Source: Jeotgalibaca porci
Lineage (GTDB): Bacteria; Bacillota; Bacilli; Lactobacillales; Aerococcaceae
Length of the DNA: 64,000 nucleotides
NCBI RefSeq assembly: GCF_011299095.1
Contig: NZ_CP049889.1
Span: 1,530,501-1,594,500, forward strand
Direction of reading: 5' to 3'
Shown here: piece after piece, positions 8,926 through 17,140 of the stretch
How the letters are laid out: every line of letters begins with the position of its first letter
Numbering within the stretch: the stretch's first letter is position 1
Notes under the pieces: model-generated
Database searches by the model: none
What the model was told of the DNA's origin: nothing
The model's input: only the letters and a program-made list of their open reading frames with translations
Translations under genes and position numbers: made by a program

Positions 8926-8955
8926 AAAATAAAAAAACAACGCATCGGCGTTGTT
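8926..8955 (-). terminator. Minus-strand intrinsic terminator upstream of nnr
   Basis: Stem AACAACGC / GCGTTGTT with a 4-base loop followed on the minus strand by a run of Ts. No annotated gene ends here, so it terminates a short unknown transcript or acts as a leader attenuator for nnr. Confidence 0.7.
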
Positions 8956-9045
8956 TAGGTGGGGGTAGGAGTTGCAGCTCCTAACAATGTTTTTGAATTT
9001 TTTTAGGTCATATAAAGCATCTGCTCTTACTTACACATATAGCAT
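8926..9045 (-). ncRNA. Candidate small RNA or nnr leader
   Basis: The minus strand of the 450-base gap between nnr and pyrP has a TGCTATAT extended -10-like box around 9040-9048, a small hairpin (AGGAGCTGCAACTCCT) and then the terminator above. That would give a transcript of roughly 110 bases with no convincing open reading frame. On the plus strand there is only a 31-codon frame with a poorly placed ribosome site. Sequence support is limited to promoter-like box plus hairpin-terminator. Confidence 0.35.
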
Positions 9046-9136
9046 ACTGGAAATGTACGAGGAAATCTTTTGGATTGTGTAAAAGTTTAACGAAAATTTG
9101 ATTAGAATTACGGAAGTCTTTTCAAATAATAGGGTC

Positions 9137-9165
9137 TTGCATTTTAAAAAAGACCGTGCTATATT
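9137..9165 (+). promoter_or_regulatory. Promoter of pyrP
   Basis: TTGCAT, 17-base spacer, TATATT, with TG two bases before the -10 (extended). It is followed by the PyrR-type leader. Confidence 0.75.
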
Positions 9166-9170
9166 AATTG

Positions 9171-9269
9171 GAGCAGAGTCCTTTAAACTGATCCAGAGAG
9201 GTCAAGAAGGGTAACAAATCCATATTTGATACCTATAGGTCCTTTTGCGTATAAAAGGGCGTTTTTTTA
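9171..9269 (+). promoter_or_regulatory. PyrR-dependent attenuator leader of pyrP
   Basis: The leader contains GATCCAGAGAGGTCAAGAAG (9190-9209), a close match to the PyrR-binding loop (consensus around UCCAGAGAGG). It is followed by a terminator hairpin CCTTTT-gcgtat-AAAAGG with a seven-T run at 9241-9268, just ahead of the pyrP ribosome site. In known systems PyrR with UMP binds the loop and favours termination. No pyrR gene is in this window. Confidence 0.8.
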
Positions 9270-9295
9270 TGCCCAAAAATAGGGGGAGTATAAGT

Positions 9296-10612
9296 ATGGC
9301 TATTAATCAAAGACCGTTACTGTTAGACGTTCACGAAAAACCACCAGTATTGAAAGGGATTCTACTCAGTTTCCAACATGTATTCGCAATGTTCGGTGCC
9401 ACTATCCTAGTGCCATTAATCTTAGGAATGCCTGTATCAGTCGCGTTGTTCGCAAGTGGAATCGGAACACTTATTTATCAAATCGCTACCAAAGCAAAAA
9501 TACCTGTTTACTTAGGATCATCGTTCGCCTATATTACGGCCATGGCAGTAGCGATTGACCAAATGGGTGGCGATATCAGTGCAGCTCAGACGGGTGTCAT
9601 CATGGTCGGTTTTGTCTACGTTATTACTGCAGCTATTATTAAAATAATCGGAACAAAGTGGATAGACAAACTGTTGCCACCGATTGTTATTGGCCCGATG
9701 ATTATGGTTATCGGTTTGGGCTTGGCTAGTTCAGCAGTTACAAATGCCGGTTTTGTTGAAGGCGGCGATATTCGTAGCATCTTTGTTGCCGTTGTAACCT
9801 TCTTAATCACAGCATTCGTCAATACCAAAGGAAAAGGCTTCTTCAAAATTATTCCTTTCTTAGTCGGTATTGTCGGCGGATATCTGATTGCTTTTGCAAT
9901 CGGTTTGGTTGACTTTACGCCGGTTCTAGAAGCGAAATGGTTTGAAATCCCTCAATTCTACTTGCCGTTCGAAACGGAAAGCTTTGCTTCCTACCGCTTG
10001 TACTTCGGGCCAGAAGCGTTAGCGCTTGTCCCGGTGGCGCTTGTAACGATTTCTGAACATATCGGAGATCATACCGTTCTTGGTAAAATCTGTAATCGCC
10101 AGTTCTTGAAAGATCCCGGCTTAAGCCGCACATTAATCGGGGACGGTGTTGCAACAGCTGTTTCTGCTTTCATCGGTGGACCGGCCAACACAACATACGG
10201 TGAAAATACCGGCGTTATCGGAATGACACGTATCGCTTCAGTAGCCGTTATTCGAAATGCAGCTTTCTTTGCAATCGGAATGAGCTTCCTGGGTAAATTT
10301 ACAGCATTGATTTCCACAATTCCAAACGCAGTCCTTGGTGGAATGTCCATTCTGTTGTACGGTGTCATTGCCAGCAATGGGTTGAAAGTATTGATTGAAG
10401 AGCAAGTAGACTTCGGAATGATTCGTAACCTGATCATCGCAAGCTCCATGCTGGTGCTTGGATTAGGTGGCGCGACTCTGGACATGGAGGTCTTGACGCT
10501 TTCAGGTACATCCTTGAGCGCTTTAGCAGGAATCGGATTGAACCTCATCTTGCCGCAAGAAGAAGCTTATGATCCCAAAGAAGTACCTGAATTTGGAAAA
10601 ACCAAAGAATAA
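9296..10612 (+). CDS. pyrP: Uracil permease (NCS2/NAT family)
   Basis: Imports uracil by proton symport. The 438-aa protein has about 14 hydrophobic segments. The family signature region is present as ISEHIGDHTVLGKI (with the conserved Glu and His) and the second motif as GGPANTTYGENTGVIGMTR. The start at 9296 is preceded by AGGGGGAG; the frame extends upstream to a TTG at 9245 but that segment is the attenuator hairpin. Control by the upstream PyrR-type leader supports the uracil assignment. It is a single-gene unit with its own terminator. Confidence 0.9.
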   Translation: MAINQRPLLLDVHEKPPVLKGILLSFQHVFAMFGATILVPLILGMPVSVALFASGIGTLIYQIATKAKIPVYLGSSFAYITAMAVAIDQMGGDISAAQTGVIMVGFVYVITAAIIKIIGTKWIDKLLPPIVIGPMIMVIGLGLASSAVTNAGFVEGGDIRSIFVAVVTFLITAFVNTKGKGFFKIIPFLVGIVGGYLIAFAIGLVDFTPVLEAKWFEIPQFYLPFETESFASYRLYFGPEALALVPVALVTISEHIGDHTVLGKICNRQFLKDPGLSRTLIGDGVATAVSAFIGGPANTTYGENTGVIGMTRIASVAVIRNAAFFAIGMSFLGKFTALISTIPNAVLGGMSILLYGVIASNGLKVLIEEQVDFGMIRNLIIASSMLVLGLGGATLDMEVLTLSGTSLSALAGIGLNLILPQEEAYDPKEVPEFGKTKE

Positions 10613-10622
10613 AATTCATTTG

Positions 10623-10664
10623 AAAAGATGGTTGTGCTCAAGGTGAGCCCAATCATCTTTTTTA
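10623..10664 (+). terminator. Intrinsic terminator of pyrP
   Basis: Stem AAAAGATGGTTGTGCTCA / TGAGCCCAATCATCTTTT with a 3-base loop and a T-run. Confidence 0.8.
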
Positions 10665-10681
10665 GTTCATCTGTCGGTTTC

Positions 10682-10690
10682 TGTTATAAT
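10682..10690 (+). promoter_or_regulatory. Extended -10 promoter of the nucleotidase gene
   Basis: TGTTATAAT is a full extended -10. The -35 region (TTAGTT, 17 bases upstream) is weak. Confidence 0.5.
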
Positions 10691-10723
10691 AGAAGGAGAA
10701 AATAAAAAGGGGATTACGAATAC

Positions 10724-11338
10724 ATGACTGATAAAATTAGTATTGCAATCGATATGGATGATGTCTTGGCCGGAACGACCGAAAAAATGGTGCTGTCCTA
10801 TAATACCCTCAAGAAAACGAATTATATTCCGGATGATTTGTTGACGCTCGACTTAGAAGCGGTTTTTGATGAAACGACTATGATGCAGATGTTTAATGAA
10901 ATTAACTCTCCGGGATTCACGCGCGATTTAGTCGTTAAAGAAAATGCGATTGAAGTTGTCAAAGAATTAAATGACGTATACGATGTTTATATTGCAACGG
11001 CCGCAATGGAAATTCCGGGTTCATTCCAGGATAAATTCGAATGGCTGCAAGAAAACTTTCCGTTCTTAGATGTGAATCACTATATTTACTGTGGAAATAA
11101 AAAAGTTGTTCGCTCCGACTATTTGATTGATGATAATATAAAACAGCTCCATCAATTCAAAGGAACAGGCATCTTATATACCGCTCATTTCAACCAGAAA
11201 ATCGAAGCGCCATTTACGCGTATTGATAGTTGGACGGATGCGCACGGTCACTTTATAGATAATCGTCAGCACCGTATTGAAGAAACGCGTGAAAGAAGAA
11301 TAAAAGCTTATGAAAAAAGTTTAGCTGCGTTGAAATAA
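10724..11338 (+). CDS. 5'-nucleotidase, NT5C-type HAD phosphatase
   Basis: HAD-superfamily phosphatase of the NT5C type (deoxyribonucleotidase-like). The first catalytic motif is DMDDVLAGT at residues 10-18, where the first Asp is the nucleophile. Motif II-like Thr occurs in YIATAAME, and the last motif is YLIDDNIKQL near residue 137. Length 204 aa is normal. Such proteins remove phosphate from nucleoside monophosphates, often dUMP/dTMP. It lies downstream of the uracil permease but has its own promoter-like box, so a pyrimidine-salvage link is only suggested. Confidence 0.75.
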   Translation: MTDKISIAIDMDDVLAGTTEKMVLSYNTLKKTNYIPDDLLTLDLEAVFDETTMMQMFNEINSPGFTRDLVVKENAIEVVKELNDVYDVYIATAAMEIPGSFQDKFEWLQENFPFLDVNHYIYCGNKKVVRSDYLIDDNIKQLHQFKGTGILYTAHFNQKIEAPFTRIDSWTDAHGHFIDNRQHRIEETRERRIKAYEKSLAALK

Positions 11339-11392
11339 CTTCATAGAAAATTCACACAAATTTGATACACTTATCTAAAAGGAGGGATATAC

Positions 11393-12088
11393 ATGCCATT
11401 CATGTTCGATGGAACGTATTTCTTAATTATTATTGGTTTGGTTATTTCGCTCGCTGCCCAAGCGTACGTAAAGAGTACATTTTCAAAGTTTAGTGAAGTA
11501 GCAAGCCGGAAGGGTTATACAGCGACGCAAGCCGCTCAATATATTTTGGACCAATCCGGCATTCGCGATGTCAGCGTTGAACGTGTGCGCGGAGACTTGA
11601 CGGATCACTACGATGCACGTAATAAAGTGCTGCGTTTGTCAGATTCTACAGCCAACTCAACTTCTGTTGCTGCTATCGGAGTTGCGGCTCATGAGGTCGG
11701 TCATGCTATTCAAGATCAAGTTGGCTACGTTCCTTTGCGCCTGCGTCATAGTTTGGTGCCGGTTGTAAATATTGGCCAAGGCATTTCCATGCCGATGATT
11801 TTAATCGGCCTTGTTCTGGGACAAGCTGGTGGACTTTTCATTCAAATGGGAATTATTCTATTTGCCTTGACGTTTGTCTTCCAAGTTGTGACACTGCCCG
11901 TTGAATTTAATGCATCTAGTCGTGCACTTCATATTTTAGGCGGCGGAAATATTTTGGAACGCGATGAAGTTCCGCAAGCGAGAAAAGTTCTGAATGCTGC
12001 AGCACTTACTTATGTGGCTGCTGCCATCATGAGCTTCCTACAATTATTGCGCCTTGTTCTCATGTTCAGTGGACGCAGAAGAGATTAA
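11393..12088 (+). CDS. yugP: Membrane zinc metallopeptidase, YugP family
   Basis: A 231-aa membrane-anchored metallopeptidase-like protein. The N-terminal helix FLIIIGLVISLAAQAYV is followed by a cytoplasmic stretch, the zinc motif AAHEVGHAIQDQ at about residues 102-113, and three further hydrophobic helices. The GHAIQ variant of HExxH is characteristic of the YugP family, whose physiological target is unknown. A strong AGGAGGG site sits before the ATG, and a terminator follows directly. Confidence 0.85.
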   Translation: MPFMFDGTYFLIIIGLVISLAAQAYVKSTFSKFSEVASRKGYTATQAAQYILDQSGIRDVSVERVRGDLTDHYDARNKVLRLSDSTANSTSVAAIGVAAHEVGHAIQDQVGYVPLRLRHSLVPVVNIGQGISMPMILIGLVLGQAGGLFIQMGIILFALTFVFQVVTLPVEFNASSRALHILGGGNILERDEVPQARKVLNAAALTYVAAAIMSFLQLLRLVLMFSGRRRD

Positions 12089-12099
12089 TAAGAGTGAAG

Positions 12100-12129
12100 A
12101 AGGTGAGGCCGAGTGTCTCGCCTTTTTTT
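12100..12129 (+). terminator. Intrinsic terminator of yugP
   Basis: Stem AAGGTGAG / CTCGCCTT around a 9-base loop, followed by TTTTT. Confidence 0.75.
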
Positions 12130-12180
12130 ATACAGTGTTATCGACAATCTTTCGTATATCCAACTATTTCGCCAATTTTG

Positions 12181-12209
12181 TTGTTAATTCCGCTATTATT
12201 ATATATACT
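12181..12209 (+). promoter_or_regulatory. Promoter of the tetR-GTPase operon
   Basis: TTGTTA, 17-base spacer, TATACT. The distance to the TetR start codon is 46 bases. Confidence 0.65.
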
Positions 12210-12255
12210 TATAAAAAAGTTGTGAGAAAGTCTGCATAACTGATAGGAGGGCATT

Positions 12256-12855
12256 ATGAGAATAAATGGCAAGCAAACCGACCGTCGCATTGTACGTACC
12301 AAGAAAGAGATTTTGAATGCGTTAACACTATTGTTAGAGCAAAAGACAATAGATGAAATTACTGTAAAAGAAATAACTGATTTGGCAGGTATTAACCGAG
12401 GGACGTTCTATCTCCACTATGTAGATAAATATGACTTAATGGAAAAAAGCGTGAACCAATTAATTCTGGAAATGCGTGAAATTGGGACGGAAATCATTTC
12501 CCTCACACTGACAAATAAAGGTCCGGAAAATGTCCAAAGTGAAATTGAAGATATGTTGACGGCTTTGTTTGAATATATTAAAGAACATCAGCGTTTCGTT
12601 AAGAGTTTGACAGGAGAGAAAGGCAATTACTCTTTCCATATTAAATTCAACGAATTTCTAAAAGATACGTTTATCGAACGTGTGGATGCGAATCACTTTG
12701 ACATTCCGCCCGTGTATGCTGTTTCTGCGATATCATATGCGATGCAGGGGATTGTCCAAACGTGGCTACATGAAGGGTTGGTTGAATCGCCAGCCGTTAT
12801 GTCCCAGCATACATTTAAAATTGTTTCTGTATACCTGACTGGCCTGAAGTATTAA
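12256..12855 (+). CDS. TetR-family transcriptional regulator
   Basis: The N-terminal HTH spans about residues 10-60 (RTKKEILNALTLLLEQ, then ITDLAGINRGTFYLHYVDKY, the typical TetR recognition helix). The C-terminal helical domain resembles the TetR_C_7 (DhaS-like) type common in Lactobacillales. Length 199 aa. A strong AGGAGGG site precedes the ATG. It is followed after 19 bases by a GTPase gene that it may control, as the two share one promoter. The ligand is unknown. It is not adjacent to the HrtBA-like genes at 50 kb. Confidence 0.85.
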   Translation: MRINGKQTDRRIVRTKKEILNALTLLLEQKTIDEITVKEITDLAGINRGTFYLHYVDKYDLMEKSVNQLILEMREIGTEIISLTLTNKGPENVQSEIEDMLTALFEYIKEHQRFVKSLTGEKGNYSFHIKFNEFLKDTFIERVDANHFDIPPVYAVSAISYAMQGIVQTWLHEGLVESPAVMSQHTFKIVSVYLTGLKY

Positions 12856-12874
12856 TACTTGAAGAGGTGAGAAT

Positions 12875-14089
12875 ATGGCGAAAACAAATTTAGACTTAGG
12901 ACTGGTGGAAGAGTTATTAAATAAAACCCAAGCCGAAATCGAAAAAATGGCACCCGTGAATATTCTGTTGGTAGGGAAAACTGGTGTAGGGAAAAGTACG
13001 TTAGTGAATAATGTCTTTCGTGAGCAACTCGCGTCAACGGGTATTGGAAAGCCCATCACAAAGCATCTACGCCGTATTTCTAAAGAAGGCGTTCCAATCG
13101 TCCTTTACGATACACGCGGGTTGGAATTGAGCGAGAGTGTCCAATCCGAGGTTCGTAAGGAAATTTTCCAAGCGTTGGAAGAGAATCGTAAAAAAGGACC
13201 CGATGAGGCGATCCATGTTATTTACTATTGTATTAACGCCAATTCTTCGCGAATTGAAGAATCGGAGATCAGCTTCATTAGTGAACTGTCTCAGCAAGTC
13301 CCGGTGATTATTGTTTTAACGCAAGCAATTGGACAGCCGGCAGAAACGTTTAAGAAATACATTGATGATTTGAATTTGGATGTTATTGCAGTGCGGACGG
13401 TCATGGCGGAACCGTTTGTCATTTCTGAAGAACTGACGATTCCGCAAAAAGGTCTAAAGGAATTGATAGGCTTAACCTTTGACGTCATTCCGTCAGAAGT
13501 GAAAGATGCTTTTAACAACGCCCAACAAGTGGATATAGAACGCAAAGCGAAAGCAGCCAGGAGTTGGGCGAGACGATACGTAGCAACAACATTCGGAGTT
13601 GGCTTTACACCGATTCCCTTCTCAGATGCGACGATTTTAGTACCCATGCAGATTACGATGATGGCCCACATTACCGCCATTTTCGGAATTTCGTTGGAAC
13701 GAACAAGCATAGCTAGTATCTTGGGGGCAATCGGTGGAACAAGTGGTGCGACTTATCTGGGGCGCTACATTGTGTCCAATGTGGTGAAACTGATCCCGGG
13801 TGCTGGAACGATAGCAGGCGGCATTATCAGTGGTGGAACGGCTTCAGTTTTGACGACTGCATTGGCGCTGAGCTATATTGAGGTGCTTTCTTTTATCGCA
13901 AAGGGGGAGGTAAAGGGTGAATATCCCGACCTGAAGAACATCGGTGAACTTATGCGGAAAGAATTACAGCACCGTTTGAAGAATAGTGACAGGGACCCTG
14001 ATATGCAAGAAATGTTGAAACAGGAGAAGGCTGCAGACGCTCCAAAAGAAAGCCTTGTGAAAAAAATGATCAATAAACTAAAAAGATGA
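12875..14089 (+). CDS. Dynamin/Era-like GTPase with DUF697 C-terminal domain
   Basis: A 404-aa P-loop GTPase. G1 is GKTGVGKSTL at about residues 32-41, G3 is YDTRGLEL near residue 80, and the G4 position reads LTQA rather than NKxD, a departure from classical GTPases. The C-terminal half holds hydrophobic segments (TSGATYLGRYIVSNVVKLIPGAG as visible core) of the DUF697/YcjF type and a charged tail. Related proteins bind membranes and are linked to stress or tellurite phenotypes, but function is undefined. It forms a two-gene operon with the TetR regulator. Confidence 0.75.
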   Translation: MAKTNLDLGLVEELLNKTQAEIEKMAPVNILLVGKTGVGKSTLVNNVFREQLASTGIGKPITKHLRRISKEGVPIVLYDTRGLELSESVQSEVRKEIFQALEENRKKGPDEAIHVIYYCINANSSRIEESEISFISELSQQVPVIIVLTQAIGQPAETFKKYIDDLNLDVIAVRTVMAEPFVISEELTIPQKGLKELIGLTFDVIPSEVKDAFNNAQQVDIERKAKAARSWARRYVATTFGVGFTPIPFSDATILVPMQITMMAHITAIFGISLERTSIASILGAIGGTSGATYLGRYIVSNVVKLIPGAGTIAGGIISGGTASVLTTALALSYIEVLSFIAKGEVKGEYPDLKNIGELMRKELQHRLKNSDRDPDMQEMLKQEKAADAPKESLVKKMINKLKR

Positions 14090-14092
14090 TAT

Positions 14093-14124
14093 CGAACCAT
14101 TCCTTTTAAAGGGATGGTTCTTTC
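14093..14124 (+). terminator. Intrinsic terminator of the GTPase operon
   Basis: Stem GAACCATTCC / GGGATGGTTC followed by TTTC. The T-run is short. Confidence 0.65.
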
Positions 14125-14290
14125 ATTATCAATAATGAAAACGCGTTTAACATTATGTTGATGGATAGTTCAATGGTTAACAAACTTTGTTTATTTATTT
14201 TATTAGTGTAATATAACTATATGTATTGCTTTATTTTTCAGAAATAAGTTGTTTTAATAGGCTTTATAATTAAATGTGAAAGCTTCGCAT
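14125..14290. other. AT-rich intergenic stretch, no gene seen
   Basis: Nothing coding is visible. A cre-like sequence TGAAAACGCGTTTA (from 14136) matches the CcpA consensus at 12 of 14 positions, but it lies about 150 bases upstream of the next promoter, so its role is doubtful. Confidence 0.3.
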
Positions 14291-14319
14291 TTGACAGTAT
14301 TATGAAAATGGTATACAAT
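14291..14319 (+). promoter_or_regulatory. Strong sigma-A promoter P1 of the peptide gene
   Basis: TTGACA, 17-base spacer, TACAAT. This is the best promoter match in the window. Confidence 0.75.
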
Positions 14320-14333
14320 AATATTGTAATGAG

Positions 14334-14362
14334 TTGAGAGTGCATAGGCACTGAACTATAAT
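14334..14362 (+). promoter_or_regulatory. Second promoter P2 of the peptide gene
   Basis: TTGAGA, 17-base spacer, perfect TATAAT. It starts transcription roughly 25 bases before the peptide's ATG. Confidence 0.7.
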
Positions 14363-14394
14363 AATATAGAGATGATTATAAAGGAGAGATAAAT

Positions 14395-14472
14395 ATGAGT
14401 AAACAAACATTCTGGAAAGAGCTTGTAAATGCAGTAATCATTTATGGCGAACAACTAAAAAACGAACACTAA
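14395..14472 (+). CDS. Predicted 25-residue amphipathic peptide
   Basis: A short frame, ATG to TAA, encodes 25 residues with core FWKELVNAVIIYGEQL. A near-perfect AAGGAGAG ribosome site lies 8 bases upstream, two good promoters precede it, and a strong terminator starts 12 bases after the stop. The transcript would be about 165-200 bases and carry nothing else. The middle is a plausible amphipathic helix with one face W-L-V-V-I-I and charged ends. There is no signal peptide or double-glycine leader. Possible roles include a small membrane-active peptide, a type I toxin, a signalling peptide or a dual-function RNA. I do not recognise it. Confidence 0.6.
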   Translation: MSKQTFWKELVNAVIIYGEQLKNEH

Positions 14473-14483
14473 TATAAGTGAAC

Positions 14484-14525
14484 AGAGAGAAGCAAGGGGT
14501 CGCGCCCCTGCTTCTCTCTTTTTTT
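14484..14525 (+). terminator. Strong terminator of the peptide gene
   Basis: Stem AGAGAGAAGCAAGGGG / CCCCTGCTTCTCTCT with a short CG-rich loop and a seven-T run. Confidence 0.9.
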
Positions 14526-14528
14526 GTA

Positions 14529-14835
14529 GGAACGTCAGTCATTGTGTAGACGTGCAAAAGTTAGTAAAAAAGTGAGGACCTTTGCACTAAAAACTCCAAA
14601 AAGGTGCAAAGGTCAGTTAAAAAAGTCCAGCTCATGCACTGTTTACCGCGAAAGCGTGCAAAAGTTAGCCTAAATCAACCAACCTTTGCACGCCGCGCCA
14701 CACTAACACAACCTCTCCACTTCTGTGGACGTTGCTTACGTGATGAAAAACGGGAGTTGTTAGATAAATAAAAAAGCATCGGCTGCTTATACTGAAACTG
14801 TTCAGAATAGCAATGGCCGATGCTTCTCTTTTTTT
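14529..14835. repeat. Dispersed ~300-bp hairpin repeat, family A, copy 1
   Basis: Homologous along its length to 49867-50144. It holds three GTGCAAA(A/G)GT...TTTGCAC hairpins, a conserved TTTACCGCGAAAGCGTGC segment, the block GTTAGATAAATAAAAAAGCA and a terminal hairpin AAGCATCGGC / GCCGATGCTT with a T-run. No convincing coding frame crosses it. It fills the gap between the peptide gene and the TSUP gene. Confidence 0.75.
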
Positions 14836-14889
14836 GCTGAAATGAAAGCGCAATGCTATAGTTAAATCAAAATCTAAAGGCGGTGCAGC

Positions 14890-15630
14890 ATGTTCGGTCT
14901 GGATGTAATTGAAATAATAATGTTGGTGGTGAGTGCGCTCATCGTTGGCTTTTCCAAAGCGGGTATCCAAGGGGCGACTATTCCAGCAGTTGCCATGATG
15001 GCCATTATTTTTGGTGGTAAGGATTCTTCAGGTATTATTCTCACTATGTTGATGGTCGGAGATTTAGTAGCTATTATGAAATATGGGAAACAGGGGAATA
15101 TCCGTGATGTTATGAAATTGATTCCGGCGGCGGTAGTGGGAATTATTGCGGGTGCACTCGTTGGAACTTGGATTAATGATGGACAGTTCAAAATGTTAAT
15201 CGGAATTATCGTCATCATTTGCGTCATCCTCCTTGCTATTCGTGAATCTCAAAAGCGAACGATTCCTTTGCCGGACAATCCCTTTCTAAAAGGAGGAGTA
15301 GGCGTGATTAGTGGTTTTTCTTCGATGATTGGAAATGCTGCCGGACCGATATTTAACGTCTACATTCTGGCTCAGAACTTGAAGAAGGAAACGATGATCG
15401 GTACGACAGCGTGGTTCTTTTTCTTAATGAACATCTTAAAACTGCCTTTCCACATCTTTTTGTGGGGAACCATCACTCTTGAGACGGCGAAGTACACACT
15501 CTTTGCCATTCCCTTTATTGCGATTGGTGCTTGGGGAGGCATTTGGATTGTGAAGAACATCAGTGAAAAGACCTATCGTCGTCTGATTATCGTGATGACT
15601 GCGATAACGGCTATCCGGCTTTTCTTATAG
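14890..15630 (+). CDS. TSUP-family sulfite exporter-like permease (TauE/SafE)
   Basis: A 246-aa protein with about eight membrane helices and two related halves. Diagnostic stretches are GFSKAGIQGATIPAVAMM in the first half and GGVGVISGFSSMIGNAAGPI in the second, the paired TSUP (TauE/SafE) motifs. Substrates of the family include sulfite, sulfoacetate and other C2 compounds; none can be assigned here. The start has an AAAGGCGG site. It is a single gene, convergent with the DUF1576 gene, and the two share a terminator. Confidence 0.85.
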   Translation: MFGLDVIEIIMLVVSALIVGFSKAGIQGATIPAVAMMAIIFGGKDSSGIILTMLMVGDLVAIMKYGKQGNIRDVMKLIPAAVVGIIAGALVGTWINDGQFKMLIGIIVIICVILLAIRESQKRTIPLPDNPFLKGGVGVISGFSSMIGNAAGPIFNVYILAQNLKKETMIGTTAWFFFLMNILKLPFHIFLWGTITLETAKYTLFAIPFIAIGAWGGIWIVKNISEKTYRRLIIVMTAITAIRLFL

Positions 15631-15638
15631 AAATATGG

Positions 15639-15672
15639 AAAAACACCAACTCCCTTTCGAGTTGGTGTTTTT
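15639..15672. terminator. Bidirectional terminator
   Basis: Perfect stem AAAAACACCAACTC / GAGTTGGTGTTTTT with a 6-base loop between two convergent genes. Confidence 0.9.
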
Positions 15673-15677
15673 GGTAG

Positions 15678-17015
15678 CTATGATAATGTTTCGACTTCCT
15701 CAGCCGGGTCCACTTCAGGTCGTTGCGGATTCAAACGTGCCACACGGTGAACGTGAATCGCTTCGAGGATAGGCACCATCATCCCGGCAACTAAACCGCC
15801 GGCAAACCCATTGTTATATAAATTCACACCGCCGTGAAGAAATCCGACATTGACTACTAACGTCAGGTGGATAGCACCGGCGATAATACCGACCAGTGTT
15901 CCATACCGACCAGCAATTGGAGCTAGTGTCGTCGAAAATAAAATAGCAATTAAAATGGCAGGTTCTTGCGTCGTATGCTCGGTAATGTAGGACATGAATG
16001 TTGCACCGACCATAATCGGCATACAATTGAACAGGTGCTTACCGAATGAACCAAATCCTACAATGGTTAGAATTCCGCCGATGACCGGTCCGCTAAGAGC
16101 ACCGCCTAGTGTAAGAACATAAAGCGTTGAGAAAATCCCCAAAGCTCCCATGTTCATAATAGTTGCGCCAATTCCACCGACATCCAAAAAGTCCGTAGAT
16201 AACTGACCTGTGTGTTTGTAAATATTTACCAAACCTGCCAGTTTGAATTGATTTACAAATGCCCCATAAACAATCATCACACCAAACAAAACAAGTAAAA
16301 TCACACTAAATGCCTCTGTGTACTCAGTGGAAATGATGCTGACGGTATTTATTTCCATACCAAAGCTCCGCATAATCGAAATAAATATTGAACCTACGAA
16401 TCCACACGTGAACCCAACATTATATAAACTAAAACCTTTCGTAAAAGTAATAAGATGTTGTGCCAACGGAGGAAGGACGAAGCCCGTAATGAATCCGACT
16501 GATAACCCAACTGTTACGCCTATTGGTAAAGCCAACCCTTGATTAAAGGTTAATTCACTTACCAACGGGCCAAGTGCGGTACCGAATAAGGCTGCCAATA
16601 ACGAGCGTTCTAAAGGATTATTTGTCACTTTTGCATATGCTAAAGCACCGAGAACAATGGGCATGGAATTATAGAAATTCTTTCCGAAGAAAGAGAAACC
16701 AATAATTAAGAATAGTGCTGAAATAACGGGACCATTAATTTTGGCACGACACATCCACACAACAACCATCGCCTGCAAAGTCATGATAGCAGCGTTCATA
16801 AGGGTTGCGCCTGGATTTGCCAAAGCCATATAATCAGTCAAAAGTGTCGCTGGTGAGCGTGTAATTAACCAAAAACCCTCCCAGATTTCAGTAGGCGTGT
16901 TGAACCAAAAGGCCAGGACAATCATTGCGAGTGATAAGCCGACAAACAAGCCATACAGCACTCTTGTCGGCACAGACTGAAAATTTGAATCTTTTTGAAG
17001 CATGACAGCTGTCAT
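15678..17015 (-). CDS. DUF1576 integral membrane protein with internal duplication
   Basis: A 445-aa polytopic membrane protein of the DUF1576 family, function unknown. Two homologous halves are visible: GFSFFGKNFYNSMPIVLGA in the first and GFGSFGKHLFNCMPIMVGA in the second, each followed by matching segments ending FSLYNVGFTCGFV and GVNLYNNGFAGGLV. The start at 17015 is preceded by GGGAGGAATGTT; the longer open frame upstream lacks a ribosome site. The repeated FGK(N/H)xxNxMPI motif suggests an inverted- or direct-repeat transporter, but the substrate is unknown. It is divergent from nothing; the AraC gene lies upstream on the same strand. Confidence 0.75.
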   Translation of the reverse strand: MTAVMLQKDSNFQSVPTRVLYGLFVGLSLAMIVLAFWFNTPTEIWEGFWLITRSPATLLTDYMALANPGATLMNAAIMTLQAMVVVWMCRAKINGPVISALFLIIGFSFFGKNFYNSMPIVLGALAYAKVTNNPLERSLLAALFGTALGPLVSELTFNQGLALPIGVTVGLSVGFITGFVLPPLAQHLITFTKGFSLYNVGFTCGFVGSIFISIMRSFGMEINTVSIISTEYTEAFSVILLVLFGVMIVYGAFVNQFKLAGLVNIYKHTGQLSTDFLDVGGIGATIMNMGALGIFSTLYVLTLGGALSGPVIGGILTIVGFGSFGKHLFNCMPIMVGATFMSYITEHTTQEPAILIAILFSTTLAPIAGRYGTLVGIIAGAIHLTLVVNVGFLHGGVNLYNNGFAGGLVAGMMVPILEAIHVHRVARLNPQRPEVDPAEEVETLS

Positions 17016-17140
17016 AACATTCCTCCCATAGATAGCATTCCCAATAATTTTTTTCATCTTACTATAAATTGCAATATATTGGCAAGACAATAATCTTCCT
17101 TTTTTAGTCTAATTTGTGACTGGACAACATGTTTATATTT

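Noticed and set aside
8961-9090. 31-codon plus-strand frame in the nnr-pyrP gap
   Set aside because: The ribosome site is badly placed and the frame overlaps the likely minus-strand RNA, so it was not called.
10069-10548. Minus-strand frame of 159 aa in pyrP
   Set aside because: Antisense to a clear permease gene, with no ribosome site and composition typical of the opposite strand of membrane protein codons.
12054-12239. 61-aa frame after yugP
   Set aside because: It crosses a terminator and a promoter and overlaps the yugP end; no ribosome site.
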